Source: Caenimonas soli (GTDB taxonomy: Bacteria; Pseudomonadota; Gammaproteobacteria; Burkholderiales; Burkholderiaceae_C). From it: a stretch of DNA of 64,000 nt. This document shows, piece after piece, positions 53,015-60,863 of the stretch. Where the stretch lies: positions 93,536 through 157,535 of the forward strand of contig NZ_JABJVV010000014.1 in the NCBI RefSeq assembly GCF_013155545.1, read 5' to 3'. Numbering within the stretch: the stretch's first letter is position 1; each line of letters begins with the position of its first letter. The position numbers were made by a program, and so were the translations under genes. The notes beneath the pieces were generated by a model, which made no database searches, was not told the origin of the DNA, and saw nothing but the letters and a program-made list of their open reading frames with translations.

Positions 53015-53455
53015 TCAGGGTGTGAGGGTGAGTATCAGACGATCGCGATAAGTGCCGGCGACAGCGCCCAAGTATGCGCTGGCTTGCACCGTGCCCATGA
53101 AGCTGGCGACCTTGAAGTTATTGTTGCCCGGACCGGCGTTTCCGCCTGCGAAGGTCACTGCACCGATGGAGTATGCAATGGTCTCGGTACCCAAGTCTCT
53201 AATCATTGTGCGATTCCCGCGCTGTCCCTGATCTATCGAGATCGCCATTAACTGCACGGCGTTGCAGTCGCCCACCTCGACCGAGCCAGTCACGCTTTTC
53301 GGGCCCCCGACGCTGGGATCCAGGGTCCCGAAAGCAAGGCCGACGGTACCGCTGACTCTGAACAGGCAATTGCTGCCGTTGCTGTAGGCCGGCATTGCCG
53401 CCGCCATCAGCACGGCGGCGATGGCGCACGCGAGGCTGGAAGGCAGGCTTTTCAT
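53015..53455 (-). CDS. Spore-coat-U-type (SCPU) minor pilin
   Basis: Secreted protein of 146 residues with a signal peptide ending near MPAYS. The mature domain starts NGSNCLFRVSGTVGLAFGTLDPS, has a second cysteine in EVGDCNAV, and ends in AVAGTYRDRLILTLTP, matching the SCPU domain. It is probably a minor subunit or adaptor of the pilus. ATG 53455 was chosen because the signal peptide starts there; 53491 would add 12 residues. It lies between the major pilin and chaperone genes. Confidence 0.78.
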   Translation of the reverse strand: MKSLPSSLACAIAAVLMAAAMPAYSNGSNCLFRVSGTVGLAFGTLDPSVGGPKSVTGSVEVGDCNAVQLMAISIDQGQRGNRTMIRDLGTETIAYSIGAVTFAGGNAGPGNNNFKVASFMGTVQASAYLGAVAGTYRDRLILTLTP

Positions 53456-53529
53456 GGTGGGTTTATATCGATTTCGTTGGGGCTTGGGCATCAGAGAGAG
53501 CCAGCCCCAACGAGATGTTGGCCCATGAC

Positions 53530-53991
53530 TCAGTTGTTGATCGACAGGGTCACAGTGTCCGAATAGCTGGTACCTTGCTGCGCACCCTGTACAGCGGCTT
53601 GCGAGACGGTAGCGGTTGCCACAACCTTGGAACTGCCGGCGCTGGCGTAGCCCAGGCCTGCTTCCGGGGTGCCCAGGCTGAACGTGTAGGCAATGGTCTT
53701 GGCGCCGTCGGTCAGCGTGGTGCCTCCACCCGTCTTGGTGATGACGGGCGTTAGGCCGTTGGTGCAGTTGTAGGTGATGTTGCCTGTATTGGAAACGCCA
53801 CCTGCGCCCACGGTAGAGGGATTCATCGAGCCCAGGGCGATAGCCGGCATGGTGGCTGCGCTGAACGTGCAGACGTTTGGCACCGACGCAGTGACGTCCA
53901 CCGTGGTGGTGCCACCGGCGGCAGCCAAGCCAGCAGTGGAAGCCAGGACGGCGGCGGCGACAGCCTTCAGAACGATGCGGTTGGTTTTCAT
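53530..53991 (-). CDS. SCPU-type major pilin
   Basis: Secreted subunit of 153 residues, first gene of the operon. The signal peptide ends near AAA|GGTTTVDV, followed by TASVPNVCTFSAATMPAIALGSMNPS and NITYNCTNGLTP, giving the conserved cysteine pair, and GTSYSDTVTLSINN at the end. ATG 53991 was chosen because TTGGAG lies 6 bp upstream. A long leader and a good promoter precede it. High alanine/threonine content fits a structural pilin. Confidence 0.85.
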   Translation of the reverse strand: MKTNRIVLKAVAAAVLASTAGLAAAGGTTTVDVTASVPNVCTFSAATMPAIALGSMNPSTVGAGGVSNTGNITYNCTNGLTPVITKTGGGTTLTDGAKTIAYTFSLGTPEAGLGYASAGSSKVVATATVSQAAVQGAQQGTSYSDTVTLSINN

Positions 53992-54082
53992 AGTTGCTCC
54001 AAGAAAAATGTTCACAAATCGCCAGAGCTACAAGACGGGGTCTTCTCTGTTCCCAGGCCGAGTTGTATCAAAAGGCAACTGA

Positions 54083-54127
54083 ATAGTAACGCTTGTTGGG
54101 TAAGAAAACAACCTAAGGCGGCTTAAG
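54083..54127 (-). promoter_or_regulatory. Pilin operon promoter with adjacent CTTAAG box
   Basis: Reading leftwards, TTGTTT (54111-54106) and TACTAT (54088-54083) are separated by exactly 17 bp and give a leader of about 85 nt before the pilin ATG. Directly upstream of the -35, CTTAAG (54127-54122), CCGC and CTTAGG (54117-54112) form a direct repeat with 10-bp spacing, the place where an OmpR-type activator would contact polymerase. Confidence 0.6.
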
Positions 54128-54331
54128 CAAACGCGCTACAGCGCGAAAACCCGTTCAAAAATCACGGCTTAGACAAGTTTCGTGATCTTGAACCTAGGAA
54201 ACGGCGGAGCCACGTCCTTGTTACAAATACCAAACTAACGCCTAAGCATCAGATTTTACGGATTGGAGCGCTGCTGATCAGCTTCAAAGTGCTGTCCACC
54301 CGTGTAACAGCCCTGGGTTGTGGCAAATCCG

Positions 54332-54348
54332 CCTAATAGAAGGCTAAG
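54332..54348 (+). promoter_or_regulatory. CTAAG box before the two-component operon
   Basis: CCTAAT (54332) and GCTAAG (54343) are direct repeats at 11-bp spacing, 49-65 bp upstream of the first gene of the operon. The arrangement is like PmrA-type boxes, and suggests autoregulation by the response regulator. Confidence 0.5.
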
Positions 54349-54396
54349 ACAGCGGGGCTACGCTCCGGCACATCGTCCACAAACCAGGGGAAACCT

Positions 54397-54765
54397 ATGC
54401 ATGAGCTGCTCCACAGACTGGCGGTCGCCCTGCTGCTCGTGTCCGGCGCCCTGACTGCGTGCGCGCCCTTTGCGATAGGGCTGCCCCTGGATCCCCAGGC
54501 GGCCGGTTTGCTCGCCCACTGGCAGTTCATGCTGGTGCTGCTGGGAACGGGGCTGGTCATCGCCGCGTTCGCGCCGTCCTGGCGCTTGCCCGTCGTGACG
54601 GCCGCGATTATCACCAAAGGCGCTTTCCTCGTTTTCTCTCCCAACGCTGCTGTGCTGGAGGCAGGGTTGGTACTGCTGCTGCTCGTCGCTGCGATCGTGT
54701 TCGCTCGCGAGGCCTGGCAAGAAGCGCGCTGGGATCGTATGCTGCCATTACGTTCGGAGGTCTGA
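54397..54765 (+). CDS. Small inner-membrane protein coupled to a two-component system
   Basis: A 122-residue protein with about three to four hydrophobic segments: LAVALLLVSGALTACAPFAIGL, FMLVLLGTGLVIAAFAP, VVTAAIITKGAFLVF, and VLEAGLVLLLLVAAIVFA. AGGGGA lies 5 bp before ATG 54397. Its stop overlaps the response-regulator start (TGATG). The family is not recognised. Position suggests an accessory to signalling or simply a co-expressed membrane protein. Confidence 0.72.
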   Translation: MHELLHRLAVALLLVSGALTACAPFAIGLPLDPQAAGLLAHWQFMLVLLGTGLVIAAFAPSWRLPVVTAAIITKGAFLVFSPNAAVLEAGLVLLLLVAAIVFAREAWQEARWDRMLPLRSEV

Positions 54766-55466
54766 TGCGCGTTCTGCTGGTGGAAGACGACGAAATGATC
54801 GGCCAGAGCCTGAAGCAGGCACTGGGCGGCAATGGCTGGTCGGTCGATTGGGTGAAGGACGGCCTGCTGGCGCAAAGCGCGCTCAGCGACGGCGGCTACG
54901 CCTGCGTGCTGCTCGATCTGGGCCTGCCCAAGCGCGATGGCATCGAGGTGCTGCGTAAGGCGCGAAGCGTTGGCGATCAAACGCCCGTGCTGGTGCTCAC
55001 CGCCCGTGACGGACTGGACGACCGGATCACGGGCCTGGACATCGGCGCCGACGACTACCTGGTCAAGCCCTATGAATTCCGCGAGTTGCTGGCCCGTATG
55101 CGGGCCGTCATCCGGCGACGCGACGGCAGCGCCCATTCCGTCATCGGCGGCGCCGACATCCAGCTGGATATCACCACCCGCGAAGTGCTGGTGCAAGGCG
55201 AGCGTTCGCAACTCTCGGCGCGTGAGTTCGCGCTGTTGCATGCCCTGCTCGAGCGGCCCGGCGCGATCCTGTCGCGCGACCAGCTCGAAAGCCGCATTTA
55301 CGGCTGGGGCGAGGAGGTCAGCAGCAATGCGGTGGATGTCTTGATCCACGGCATGCGCCGCAAGCTGGGCGCCGATACCATTCGCAACGTGCGCGGCCTG
55401 GGCTGGCGCATTGCGGCAACCGCAGCAACCACAACCGCCCCGGCGCCAGCAGGGACCACGCCATGA
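54765..55466 (+). CDS. OmpR-family response regulator (QseB/PmrA-like)
   Basis: Response regulator of 233 residues. The receiver domain has the acidic pocket EDD (residues 7-9), phosphoacceptor Asp51 in LLDLGLPKRDG, Thr in VLTARD, and the conserved Lys in YLVKPYEF. The winged helix has SAREFALLHALLERPGAILSRDQLESRIYGWGEEVSSNAVDVLIHGMRRKLG. Members of this QseB/PmrA group bind direct repeats with 11-bp spacing. GGAGG lies 4 bp upstream of ATG 54765. A proline/threonine-rich tail (TTTAPAPAGTTP) is atypical. It overlaps the kinase gene by 4 bp. Confidence 0.93.
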   Translation: MRVLLVEDDEMIGQSLKQALGGNGWSVDWVKDGLLAQSALSDGGYACVLLDLGLPKRDGIEVLRKARSVGDQTPVLVLTARDGLDDRITGLDIGADDYLVKPYEFRELLARMRAVIRRRDGSAHSVIGGADIQLDITTREVLVQGERSQLSAREFALLHALLERPGAILSRDQLESRIYGWGEEVSSNAVDVLIHGMRRKLGADTIRNVRGLGWRIAATAATTTAPAPAGTTP

Positions 55467-56893
55467 TGAAGTTCCACAGTGCGGACGGCGCAGCCGGCCT
55501 GCAAGGCTATCCGCGCAGCGCCGGGCCGCAGTCGAGTCCGCGCCTCTTCCAGGTGTTTCCGGCCGGGCGAATGTGCTCGATGAAACGCGTGCTGCTGATG
55601 TGGCTGGTGCCCCTGTTCCTGATCGTAGGCGCCGCCTCCGCAGCCTTCTCGTACATGAGCTACCGCGGCATGGTGCGCGAGTTCATGGACAGCCAGATGG
55701 AGCAGCTCGGCCAGTCCATCGCCGTGCAGGACGAGCACCAGATGCCGCCGTCGCCGTCGGACGAGCGTATTCACAAGTGGGGCGCGTACGTCGTGCAGGT
55801 GTATGGCGCCGATGGTCGGCTGCAGGCTACCTCGTTGCCGAAGCTGGCCGCGGGCCCTCAGCAGAGGCCCGGTTTCGATGACGTGCGGGTGGGTGATGCG
55901 CTGTGGCGCGTCTACGCCACCGACCCGGCGGAGCACGGCGGCCGGCGCGTGCAGGTGTTCCAGAGCGGAACGTTCCGCGCGCACCTGGCGGCCGAGCGGG
56001 CCGGCGCGGCGATCGCTCCGGTGCTGATCCTGCTGCCGCTGGCCATCCTGATCCTGTGGGGCGTGTCCGGCGCGATGTCGCGCGCGGTCCAGGACATCGG
56101 CCGGCAGGCCGCACTGCAAGACGAGAACACCATCTCTGAAATTCCGCTCGATCGCGTGCCGCACGAGCTCAAGCCGATGGTGGCGTCGTTCAACAGCCTG
56201 CTCACGCGGCTGCGGGATGCCTTCGTGACCCAGCGCCGCTTCGTGCAGGATGCGGCGCATGAATTGCGCACGCCAATCACGGCGGTGGCGCTGCAGCTGG
56301 AAAACGTGCGCGGCGACATGCCGCCCGGAGCCTGCAGGCAAAGCCTGGGGCAGCTCGAAGCCGGCGTGAGCCGCGCCCAGCGGCTGGTGGACCAATTGCT
56401 CAAGCTCTCGCGCCAGGAGGCTCCCGTGCTGGAGGCTGCCGGTCCGGTGGACCTGCGCGCGCAAGTCCACGAGAGCATCAGCGCACTGATCGCGCTGGCC
56501 GACCAGCGCCGGATCGATCTCGGCCTGGTGGGCGCGACCGAGGGCGCCCTGCCGCCGACGCTGCGTTGCGCGCCCAGCGATCTGCGCAGCGTGCTGGACA
56601 ACCTGATCGAAAACGCCTTGCGCTACACGCCCGAGGGCGGTGTGGTGGACGTGCGGCTGGTCAACGACGGAGCGCGGCCGGCGGTCGAGGTCATAGACAC
56701 CGGCCCGGGAATTCCGCCGGACCTGCTCGGGCGGGTATTCGATCGTTTCTTCCGCGTGCCGGGCAGCCAGGTCCGCGGCAGTGGCCTGGGCCTGTCCATC
56801 GCTCACGCTGCGGCGCAGCGCTGCGGCCTGCGGATCGAGCTGCGCAACCGCGAAGATCGCAGCGGGCTGGTGGCGCGCATCGAGCCCGCTTGA
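55463..56893 (+). CDS. Sensor histidine kinase (QseC/PmrB-like)
   Basis: Membrane-bound kinase of up to 476 residues. Membrane helices flank a periplasmic sensor of about 120 residues: VLLMWLVPLFLIVGAASAAF near residue 45 and VLILLPLAILILWGVSGA near residue 190. The phosphoacceptor histidine is in QDAAHELRTPITAV, with N box LDNLIENALRYTPEGG, G1 DTGPGIPP, and G2 GSGLGLSIAHAAAQRCG. The first about 38 residues before the first helix are unusual, and internal ATGs (MKR near residue 40) are possible true starts. Partner of the overlapping response regulator. Confidence 0.92.
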   Translation: MMKFHSADGAAGLQGYPRSAGPQSSPRLFQVFPAGRMCSMKRVLLMWLVPLFLIVGAASAAFSYMSYRGMVREFMDSQMEQLGQSIAVQDEHQMPPSPSDERIHKWGAYVVQVYGADGRLQATSLPKLAAGPQQRPGFDDVRVGDALWRVYATDPAEHGGRRVQVFQSGTFRAHLAAERAGAAIAPVLILLPLAILILWGVSGAMSRAVQDIGRQAALQDENTISEIPLDRVPHELKPMVASFNSLLTRLRDAFVTQRRFVQDAAHELRTPITAVALQLENVRGDMPPGACRQSLGQLEAGVSRAQRLVDQLLKLSRQEAPVLEAAGPVDLRAQVHESISALIALADQRRIDLGLVGATEGALPPTLRCAPSDLRSVLDNLIENALRYTPEGGVVDVRLVNDGARPAVEVIDTGPGIPPDLLGRVFDRFFRVPGSQVRGSGLGLSIAHAAAQRCGLRIELRNREDRSGLVARIEPA

Positions 56894-56910
56894 GCAAAGC
56901 GTTTGCGCGT

Positions 56911-56949
56911 GCTAATTCCCAGCTAAGCAAACCCTAAGGGCCAGCTAAA
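56911..56949 (+). promoter_or_regulatory. Four CTAAG repeats at 11-bp spacing before a DUF4148 gene
   Basis: GCTAAT (56911), GCTAAG (56922), CCTAAG (56933) and GCTAAA (56944) start at exact 11-bp intervals between the kinase stop and the DUF4148 gene. A -10-like TACAGT follows at 56960, so the last repeats lie over the -35 position. This is the strongest array of the putative response-regulator site in the window. Confidence 0.65.
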
Positions 56950-57050
56950 TACTGGCGCCTACAGTGAGATCACGGTTGATGCTTGAACTGCAAAAGACAA
57001 AGCGGCAACCGAAATACTGGTCATCTCCACTCACTGAAAGGTCCCTTGTC

Positions 57051-57344
57051 ATGAATACCAAAGCCATCCTCGCCATCGCCGCTTTCGCCGCTGTTGCATC
57101 CACGGGCGTGCGCGCCGACGAAGCCGACGGCTCGCAGTACGCCGTGAAGTTCGAAGGCAACCGCACCCGCGCCGAAGTGCTGGCCGAAGCAAGCTCTGTC
57201 CCCGCCACCCGCAGCACCGAGCCGGCCGGTTCGCGCGTTGCCGCTCCGGTGAAGTCCAACCTGGACTCCAGGCTGGTGCGTGCGCAAGCCGCCGAAGCGG
57301 TTCGCCTGGGCCAGATCTCCTCTGGTGAAATCGGCCGCATCTAA
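57051..57344 (+). CDS. DUF4148-type small secreted protein
   Basis: Secreted protein of 97 residues. The signal peptide (MNTKAILAIAAFAAVASTGVRA) is followed by DEADGSQYAVKFEGNRTRAEVLAEA, the DUF4148 core, then a Pro/Ser linker and VRAQAAEAVRLGQISSGEIGRI. DUF4148 proteins are abundant in Burkholderiales and have no known function. ATG 57051 was chosen; AAAGG lies 10 bp upstream. It is directly followed by a strong terminator, and preceded by the four-copy repeat array, so it is probably a target of the neighbouring two-component system. Confidence 0.8.
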   Translation: MNTKAILAIAAFAAVASTGVRADEADGSQYAVKFEGNRTRAEVLAEASSVPATRSTEPAGSRVAAPVKSNLDSRLVRAQAAEAVRLGQISSGEIGRI

Positions 57345-57362
57345 GCCGTGCGCCCCGAAATG

Positions 57363-57388
57363 AAAAAACGCCCTTAGGGGCGTTTTTT
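57363..57388. terminator. Bidirectional intrinsic terminator
   Basis: AAAAAACGCCC, TTAG and GGGCGTTTTTT form a stem with T-tracts on both strands, 19 bp after the DUF4148 stop and 18 bp from the stop of the convergent small gene. Confidence 0.92.
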
Positions 57389-57405
57389 CATTGGGGCGTG
57401 GTTGC

Positions 57406-57642
57406 CTAGAAGGTAATGGTCAGCACCGGGCCTTCGGCGGGCACCACGGCCGCGCGCAACAGGTTGCCGCTGTGCACGAAAGCCTGGTTGATGCTTGCCC
57501 TGCCGCTCATGGGCTCGTGCGAAGAGTGAACCGGGGCCAGCGCCATCTGCAGCGTCAACGTTCGGGCTTCGCCCACGCCTTGGGCCGCTTGGCCGCAGGA
57601 CTGCAGGGCAAAGGCGGTGATCGGCAGAAGATCGATGTTCAT
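57406..57642 (-). CDS. Hypothetical small protein (78 aa)
   Basis: A 78-residue protein starting MNIDLLPITAFALQSCGQAAQG. The middle is HSSHEPMSGRASINQAFVHSG and it ends EGPVLTITF. It has no clear signal peptide or membrane helix and is not recognised. ATG 57642 was chosen; a TTG at 57672 would add 10 residues. It is convergent with the DUF4148 gene across a shared terminator. Upstream lie CTTAAG/CCTAAG words (57664, 57687, 57700), like those of the neighbouring regulon. Confidence 0.5.
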   Translation of the reverse strand: MNIDLLPITAFALQSCGQAAQGVGEARTLTLQMALAPVHSSHEPMSGRASINQAFVHSGNLLRAAVVPAEGPVLTITF

Positions 57643-57823
57643 GGTGGGAAGGTCCGGTACGTTCTTAGGCAAAACAGCAGGCTTGCCTTAAGAAAAATTC
57701 CTAAGGGGCCAGGCGCCATGGGAGGTACTGTAACAACCTGTCACCCGCTGTCCAGGCCTTTGCGGGCCGCTGGGCAAGCAAATCCGGCCGCGGCGTCGAA
57801 TTTGTCACATCCGGGCCTTAGGT

Positions 57824-57851
57824 CTTGAAAAAAGCAGCCACGGCCCAACAT
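57824..57851 (+). promoter_or_regulatory. Sigma-32-type heat-shock promoter of htpG
   Basis: CTTGAAA (57824-57830), a 13-bp spacer and CCCAACAT (57844-57851) match the sigma-32 consensus CTTGAAA-N13-15-CCCCATNT with one change in the -10. The htpG ATG lies 34 bp further on. Confidence 0.7.
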
Positions 57852-57885
57852 CCCGTGGGCATTTTTCCGCATCGAATCCAAGCCC

Positions 57886-59796
57886 ATGAGCCAAAAACAG
57901 ACCCTTTCCTTCCAGGCCGAAGTGGCGCAGTTGCTGCACCTGGTCACCCACTCGCTGTATTCGAACAAGGAAATCTTCCTTCGCGAGCTGATTTCCAACG
58001 CTTCCGACGCCTGCGACAAGCTGCGCTTCGAGGCCCTGAACAATACGGGGCTCTATGAGGACGTGCCCAACCTGGAGGTGAGGGTCGGCTTCGACAAGGA
58101 AGCCACGACCTTGACGATCACCGACAACGGCATCGGGCTGTCGGAGCAGGAAGCGATCGACAACCTGGGCACCATCGCCAAGAGCGGCACGCGCGAATTC
58201 ATGAACCGGCTGTCGGGCGACCAAAAGGCCGATGCCCAGTTGATCGGCCAGTTCGGCGTGGGTTTCTATTCCGGCTTCATCGTGGCCGACAAGATCACCG
58301 TGGAGTCGCGCCGCGCGGGCCTCAAGGCCGACGAGGGCGTGCGCTGGACCAGCGTGGGCGCCGGCGACTTCGAAGTGGAGAGCATCAGCCGGCCCGAGCG
58401 CGGCACCAGCGTCACGCTGCATCTGCGCGAAGACGCCGCGGACTACCTTTCCACCTGGAAGCTCAAGTCCATCATCAACAAGTATTCCGACCACATCTCC
58501 CTGCCCATCCTGATGCGCAAGGAAGAATGGAAGGAAGGGGAAGAGGGCAAGGGCGGCGAGATGGTGCTCACCGACGAGTGGGAAACCGTCAACCAGGCCA
58601 GCGCCTTGTGGAGCCGGCCGAAAAAGGACATCTCGCCGGAGCAGTACCAGGAGTTCTACAAGCAGATCAGCCACGACCATGAGGCGCCGCTGGCGTGGGC
58701 GCACAACCGGGTCGAAGGCTCGACCGAATACATCCAGCTGCTGTACATCCCATCGCACGCACCGTTCGACCTGTGGAATCGCGAGAAGGCCGCGGGCGTG
58801 AAGCTCTATGTCAAGCGCGTCTTCATCATGGACGAGGCCGAGGCGTTGCTGCCCACCTACCTGCGCTTCGTCAAGGGGGTGATCGATTCGTCTGACCTGC
58901 CCTTGAACGTCAGCCGCGAGCTGCTGCAGGAAAGCCGCGACGTCAAGGCCATCCGCGAAGGCAGCACCAAGCGAGTGCTGGGCATGCTGGAAGACCTCGC
59001 CAGGCTGGAAAAGGACGAGAGTACGAGCGACGAGGACAAGGGCAAGTACGCGAAGTTCTACGCCGAGTTCGGTACGGTCCTCAAGGAAGGGCTCGGCGAG
59101 GATTTCCCCAATCGCGAGCGCCTGGCCAAGCTGCTGCGCTTTGCCTCGACCACCACGGATACGCCGAGCGTTTCACTGGCCGACTACAAGGCGCGGATGA
59201 AGGAAGGCCAGGAGGCCATCTACTACATCACGGCCGACACGATGGCCGCCGCGAAGAACAGCCCTCAGCTCGAGGTCTTCCGCAAGAAAGGCATCGAAGT
59301 GCTGCTGATGACCGACCGCGTGGACGAGTGGGCGCTCAACTACCTGCACGAGTTCGATGGCACGCCGCTGCAATCGGTGGCCAAGGGCGCCGTCGACCTG
59401 GGCAAGCTGCAGGACGAGGCCGAGAAGAAGGCCGCCGAGGAAGCGGCCGAAGCCTTCAAGCCCGTGCTGGAAAAGCTGAGGGAGGCGCTGAAGGACAAGG
59501 CTCAGGACGTGCGCGTCACGTCACGGCTGGTCGATTCACCGGCCTGCCTCGTCGTCAGCGACGGCGGCATGAGCATGCAGCTGTCTCGCATGCTCAAGCA
59601 GGCCGGCCAGAAGGTTCCGGAGACCAAACCGGTGCTGGAGGTCAACGCCGAGCACGCGCTGGTGAAGAAGCTCGAAGGCTCGGCGCATTTCGAGGACCTG
59701 GCCCACATCCTGTTCGACCAGGCGCTACTGGCCGAAGGCGGCTTACCGGAAGATCCGGCGGCCTACGTGAAGCGCGTCAACGCGTTGCTTGTGTGA
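57886..59796 (+). CDS. htpG: Molecular chaperone HtpG (Hsp90)
   Basis: ATP-dependent cytoplasmic chaperone of 636 residues, standard for HtpG. The ATPase domain has [40 protein letters not shown] and [15 protein letters not shown]. The middle domain has [50 protein letters not shown] with the catalytic-loop arginine. The C-terminal dimerisation domain lacks the eukaryotic MEEVD tail. A sigma-32-type promoter precedes it. It ends convergently with a Bug gene, with a stem-loop between. Confidence 0.97.
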   Translation: MSQKQTLSFQAEVAQLLHLVTHSLYSNKEIFLRELISNASDACDKLRFEALNNTGLYEDVPNLEVRVGFDKEATTLTITDNGIGLSEQEAIDNLGTIAKSGTREFMNRLSGDQKADAQLIGQFGVGFYSGFIVADKITVESRRAGLKADEGVRWTSVGAGDFEVESISRPERGTSVTLHLREDAADYLSTWKLKSIINKYSDHISLPILMRKEEWKEGEEGKGGEMVLTDEWETVNQASALWSRPKKDISPEQYQEFYKQISHDHEAPLAWAHNRVEGSTEYIQLLYIPSHAPFDLWNREKAAGVKLYVKRVFIMDEAEALLPTYLRFVKGVIDSSDLPLNVSRELLQESRDVKAIREGSTKRVLGMLEDLARLEKDESTSDEDKGKYAKFYAEFGTVLKEGLGEDFPNRERLAKLLRFASTTTDTPSVSLADYKARMKEGQEAIYYITADTMAAAKNSPQLEVFRKKGIEVLLMTDRVDEWALNYLHEFDGTPLQSVAKGAVDLGKLQDEAEKKAAEEAAEAFKPVLEKLREALKDKAQDVRVTSRLVDSPACLVVSDGGMSMQLSRMLKQAGQKVPETKPVLEVNAEHALVKKLEGSAHFEDLAHILFDQALLAEGGLPEDPAAYVKRVNALLV

Positions 59797-59799
59797 GTC

Positions 59800-59820
59800 A
59801 TTGCGGGCTTGACCCGCAAT
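59800..59820. terminator. Stem-loop between convergent htpG and Bug genes
   Basis: ATTGCGGG, CTTGA and CCCGCAAT form a perfect 8-bp stem 4 bp after the htpG stop. No T-tract follows. The sequence is the half-unit of the REP-like repeat family at 22980 and 36750. Confidence 0.55.
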
Positions 59821-59830
59821 CCAGGTCTGC

Positions 59831-60796
59831 CTACTCGACCTTGCCAATCTTCTTGACGACGTCGGCCATGCGCCTGACGTCGGCTTGCACATACTTCTCG
59901 AAGTCGGGTGTGTCCTGGTAGAGGATGGGGCTGCCGGCGTTGAGGATCACCTCCTTGACCTTGGCATCGTTCGCGGCCACGCGGGCTGCCGCGCGCAGCC
60001 GCTGGGCGACGGGCTCCGGCGTGCCTGCCGGCACGAACAGCCCCGACCACTGCGCGTACTCGGCGTTGTAGCCCGCGTCCTTGAGCGAGGGTACATCGGG
60101 CAGGGCATCAAGCTTGCCGCTGCCCCAATGGCCGAGCACGCGCAGCTTGCCGGCCTTGACGTGCTGCAGCACCGTGGCCGGCCCGGACGACACCGCATCG
60201 ATCTGGCCGCCGAGCAGCGCCACCACGGCCGGGCCGGCGCCGGTGAACGGCACATGGGTCATCTTGATGCCGGTGTCCTGCGCCAGGATTTCCATCGGCA
60301 CATGCATGGTGCCGTAGTTTCCCGACGAGCCGTAATTGATCGCACCGGGCCGCTTCTTTGCATCCTCGACAAAATCTTTCACCGTCTTCCACGGTGAATC
60401 GGCCCGCACGGCCAGCACGGTGGGGTCGGCCGTGATGCGCGCGATCGGACGCAGCGAAGCGAAGCTGTACATGGGCGCACGGCCGAGCAGGGTGTCGGCT
60501 TCCGGGATCACGCTGAAGGAGGACAGCGCCAGCAGGACCGTATAGCCGTCAGCCGGGGCTTTCGCCGCCAGCCCCATCCCGATGCCGCCGCCCGCACCGC
60601 CCTTGTTCTCGATGATGACGGGTTGGCCGAGGTCGCGCGACATCGCCTCCGCGACCGGACGCGCGACGATGTCGGCCAGCCCGCCCGGCGGGAACGGAAC
60701 GATCATGGTGATGGGCTTGGTGGGGTAGGGCGCCTGTGCGGCGGCCAGGCCCGCAAACGAAAGAATAAGGGCGGCAAGGGCGTAACGTCGTTGCAT
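59831..60796 (-). CDS. Bug/TctC-family periplasmic receptor
   Basis: Receptor of 321 residues with signal peptide ending near GLAAA|QAPYPTKP. Family features are PITMIVPFPPGGLADIVARPVAEAM, IENKGGAGGGIGMGLAAKAPADGYTVLL, VPFTGAGPAVVALLGGQIDAVSSGP and ALPDVPSLKDAGYNAEYAQWSG. It is divergent from the FAH-family hydrolase gene across a 67-bp gap containing a palindrome. The pair may form a small catabolic unit in which this protein captures the hydrolase's precursor. Confidence 0.92.
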   Translation of the reverse strand: MQRRYALAALILSFAGLAAAQAPYPTKPITMIVPFPPGGLADIVARPVAEAMSRDLGQPVIIENKGGAGGGIGMGLAAKAPADGYTVLLALSSFSVIPEADTLLGRAPMYSFASLRPIARITADPTVLAVRADSPWKTVKDFVEDAKKRPGAINYGSSGNYGTMHVPMEILAQDTGIKMTHVPFTGAGPAVVALLGGQIDAVSSGPATVLQHVKAGKLRVLGHWGSGKLDALPDVPSLKDAGYNAEYAQWSGLFVPAGTPEPVAQRLRAAARVAANDAKVKEVILNAGSPILYQDTPDFEKYVQADVRRMADVVKKIGKVE

Positions 60797-60818
60797 GTCG
60801 AAGTCTCCTGTTTCTAGT

Positions 60819-60828
60819 TAGCATGCTA
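60819..60828. promoter_or_regulatory. Palindrome TAGCATGCTA between divergent genes
   Basis: A perfect 10-bp palindrome lies in the 67-bp gap between the Bug receptor and FAH-family genes, suitably placed to regulate both. No regulator gene is adjacent. Confidence 0.35.
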
Positions 60829-60863
60829 CATTGACCGCGCCGCCAGCGAAGAGAGTTTTCCCC

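Larger units (their letters stand above)
53992..54396. other. Divergent intergenic region, about 405 bp, AT-richer than its surroundings
   Basis: No gene was found here. It holds the promoter of the pilin operon (left-facing) and the promoter region of the membrane protein/two-component operon (right-facing). Several CTAAG/CTTAAG words occur: 54112, 54122, 54241, 54332 and 54343. The GC content drops visibly compared with the flanking genes. Confidence 0.7.
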
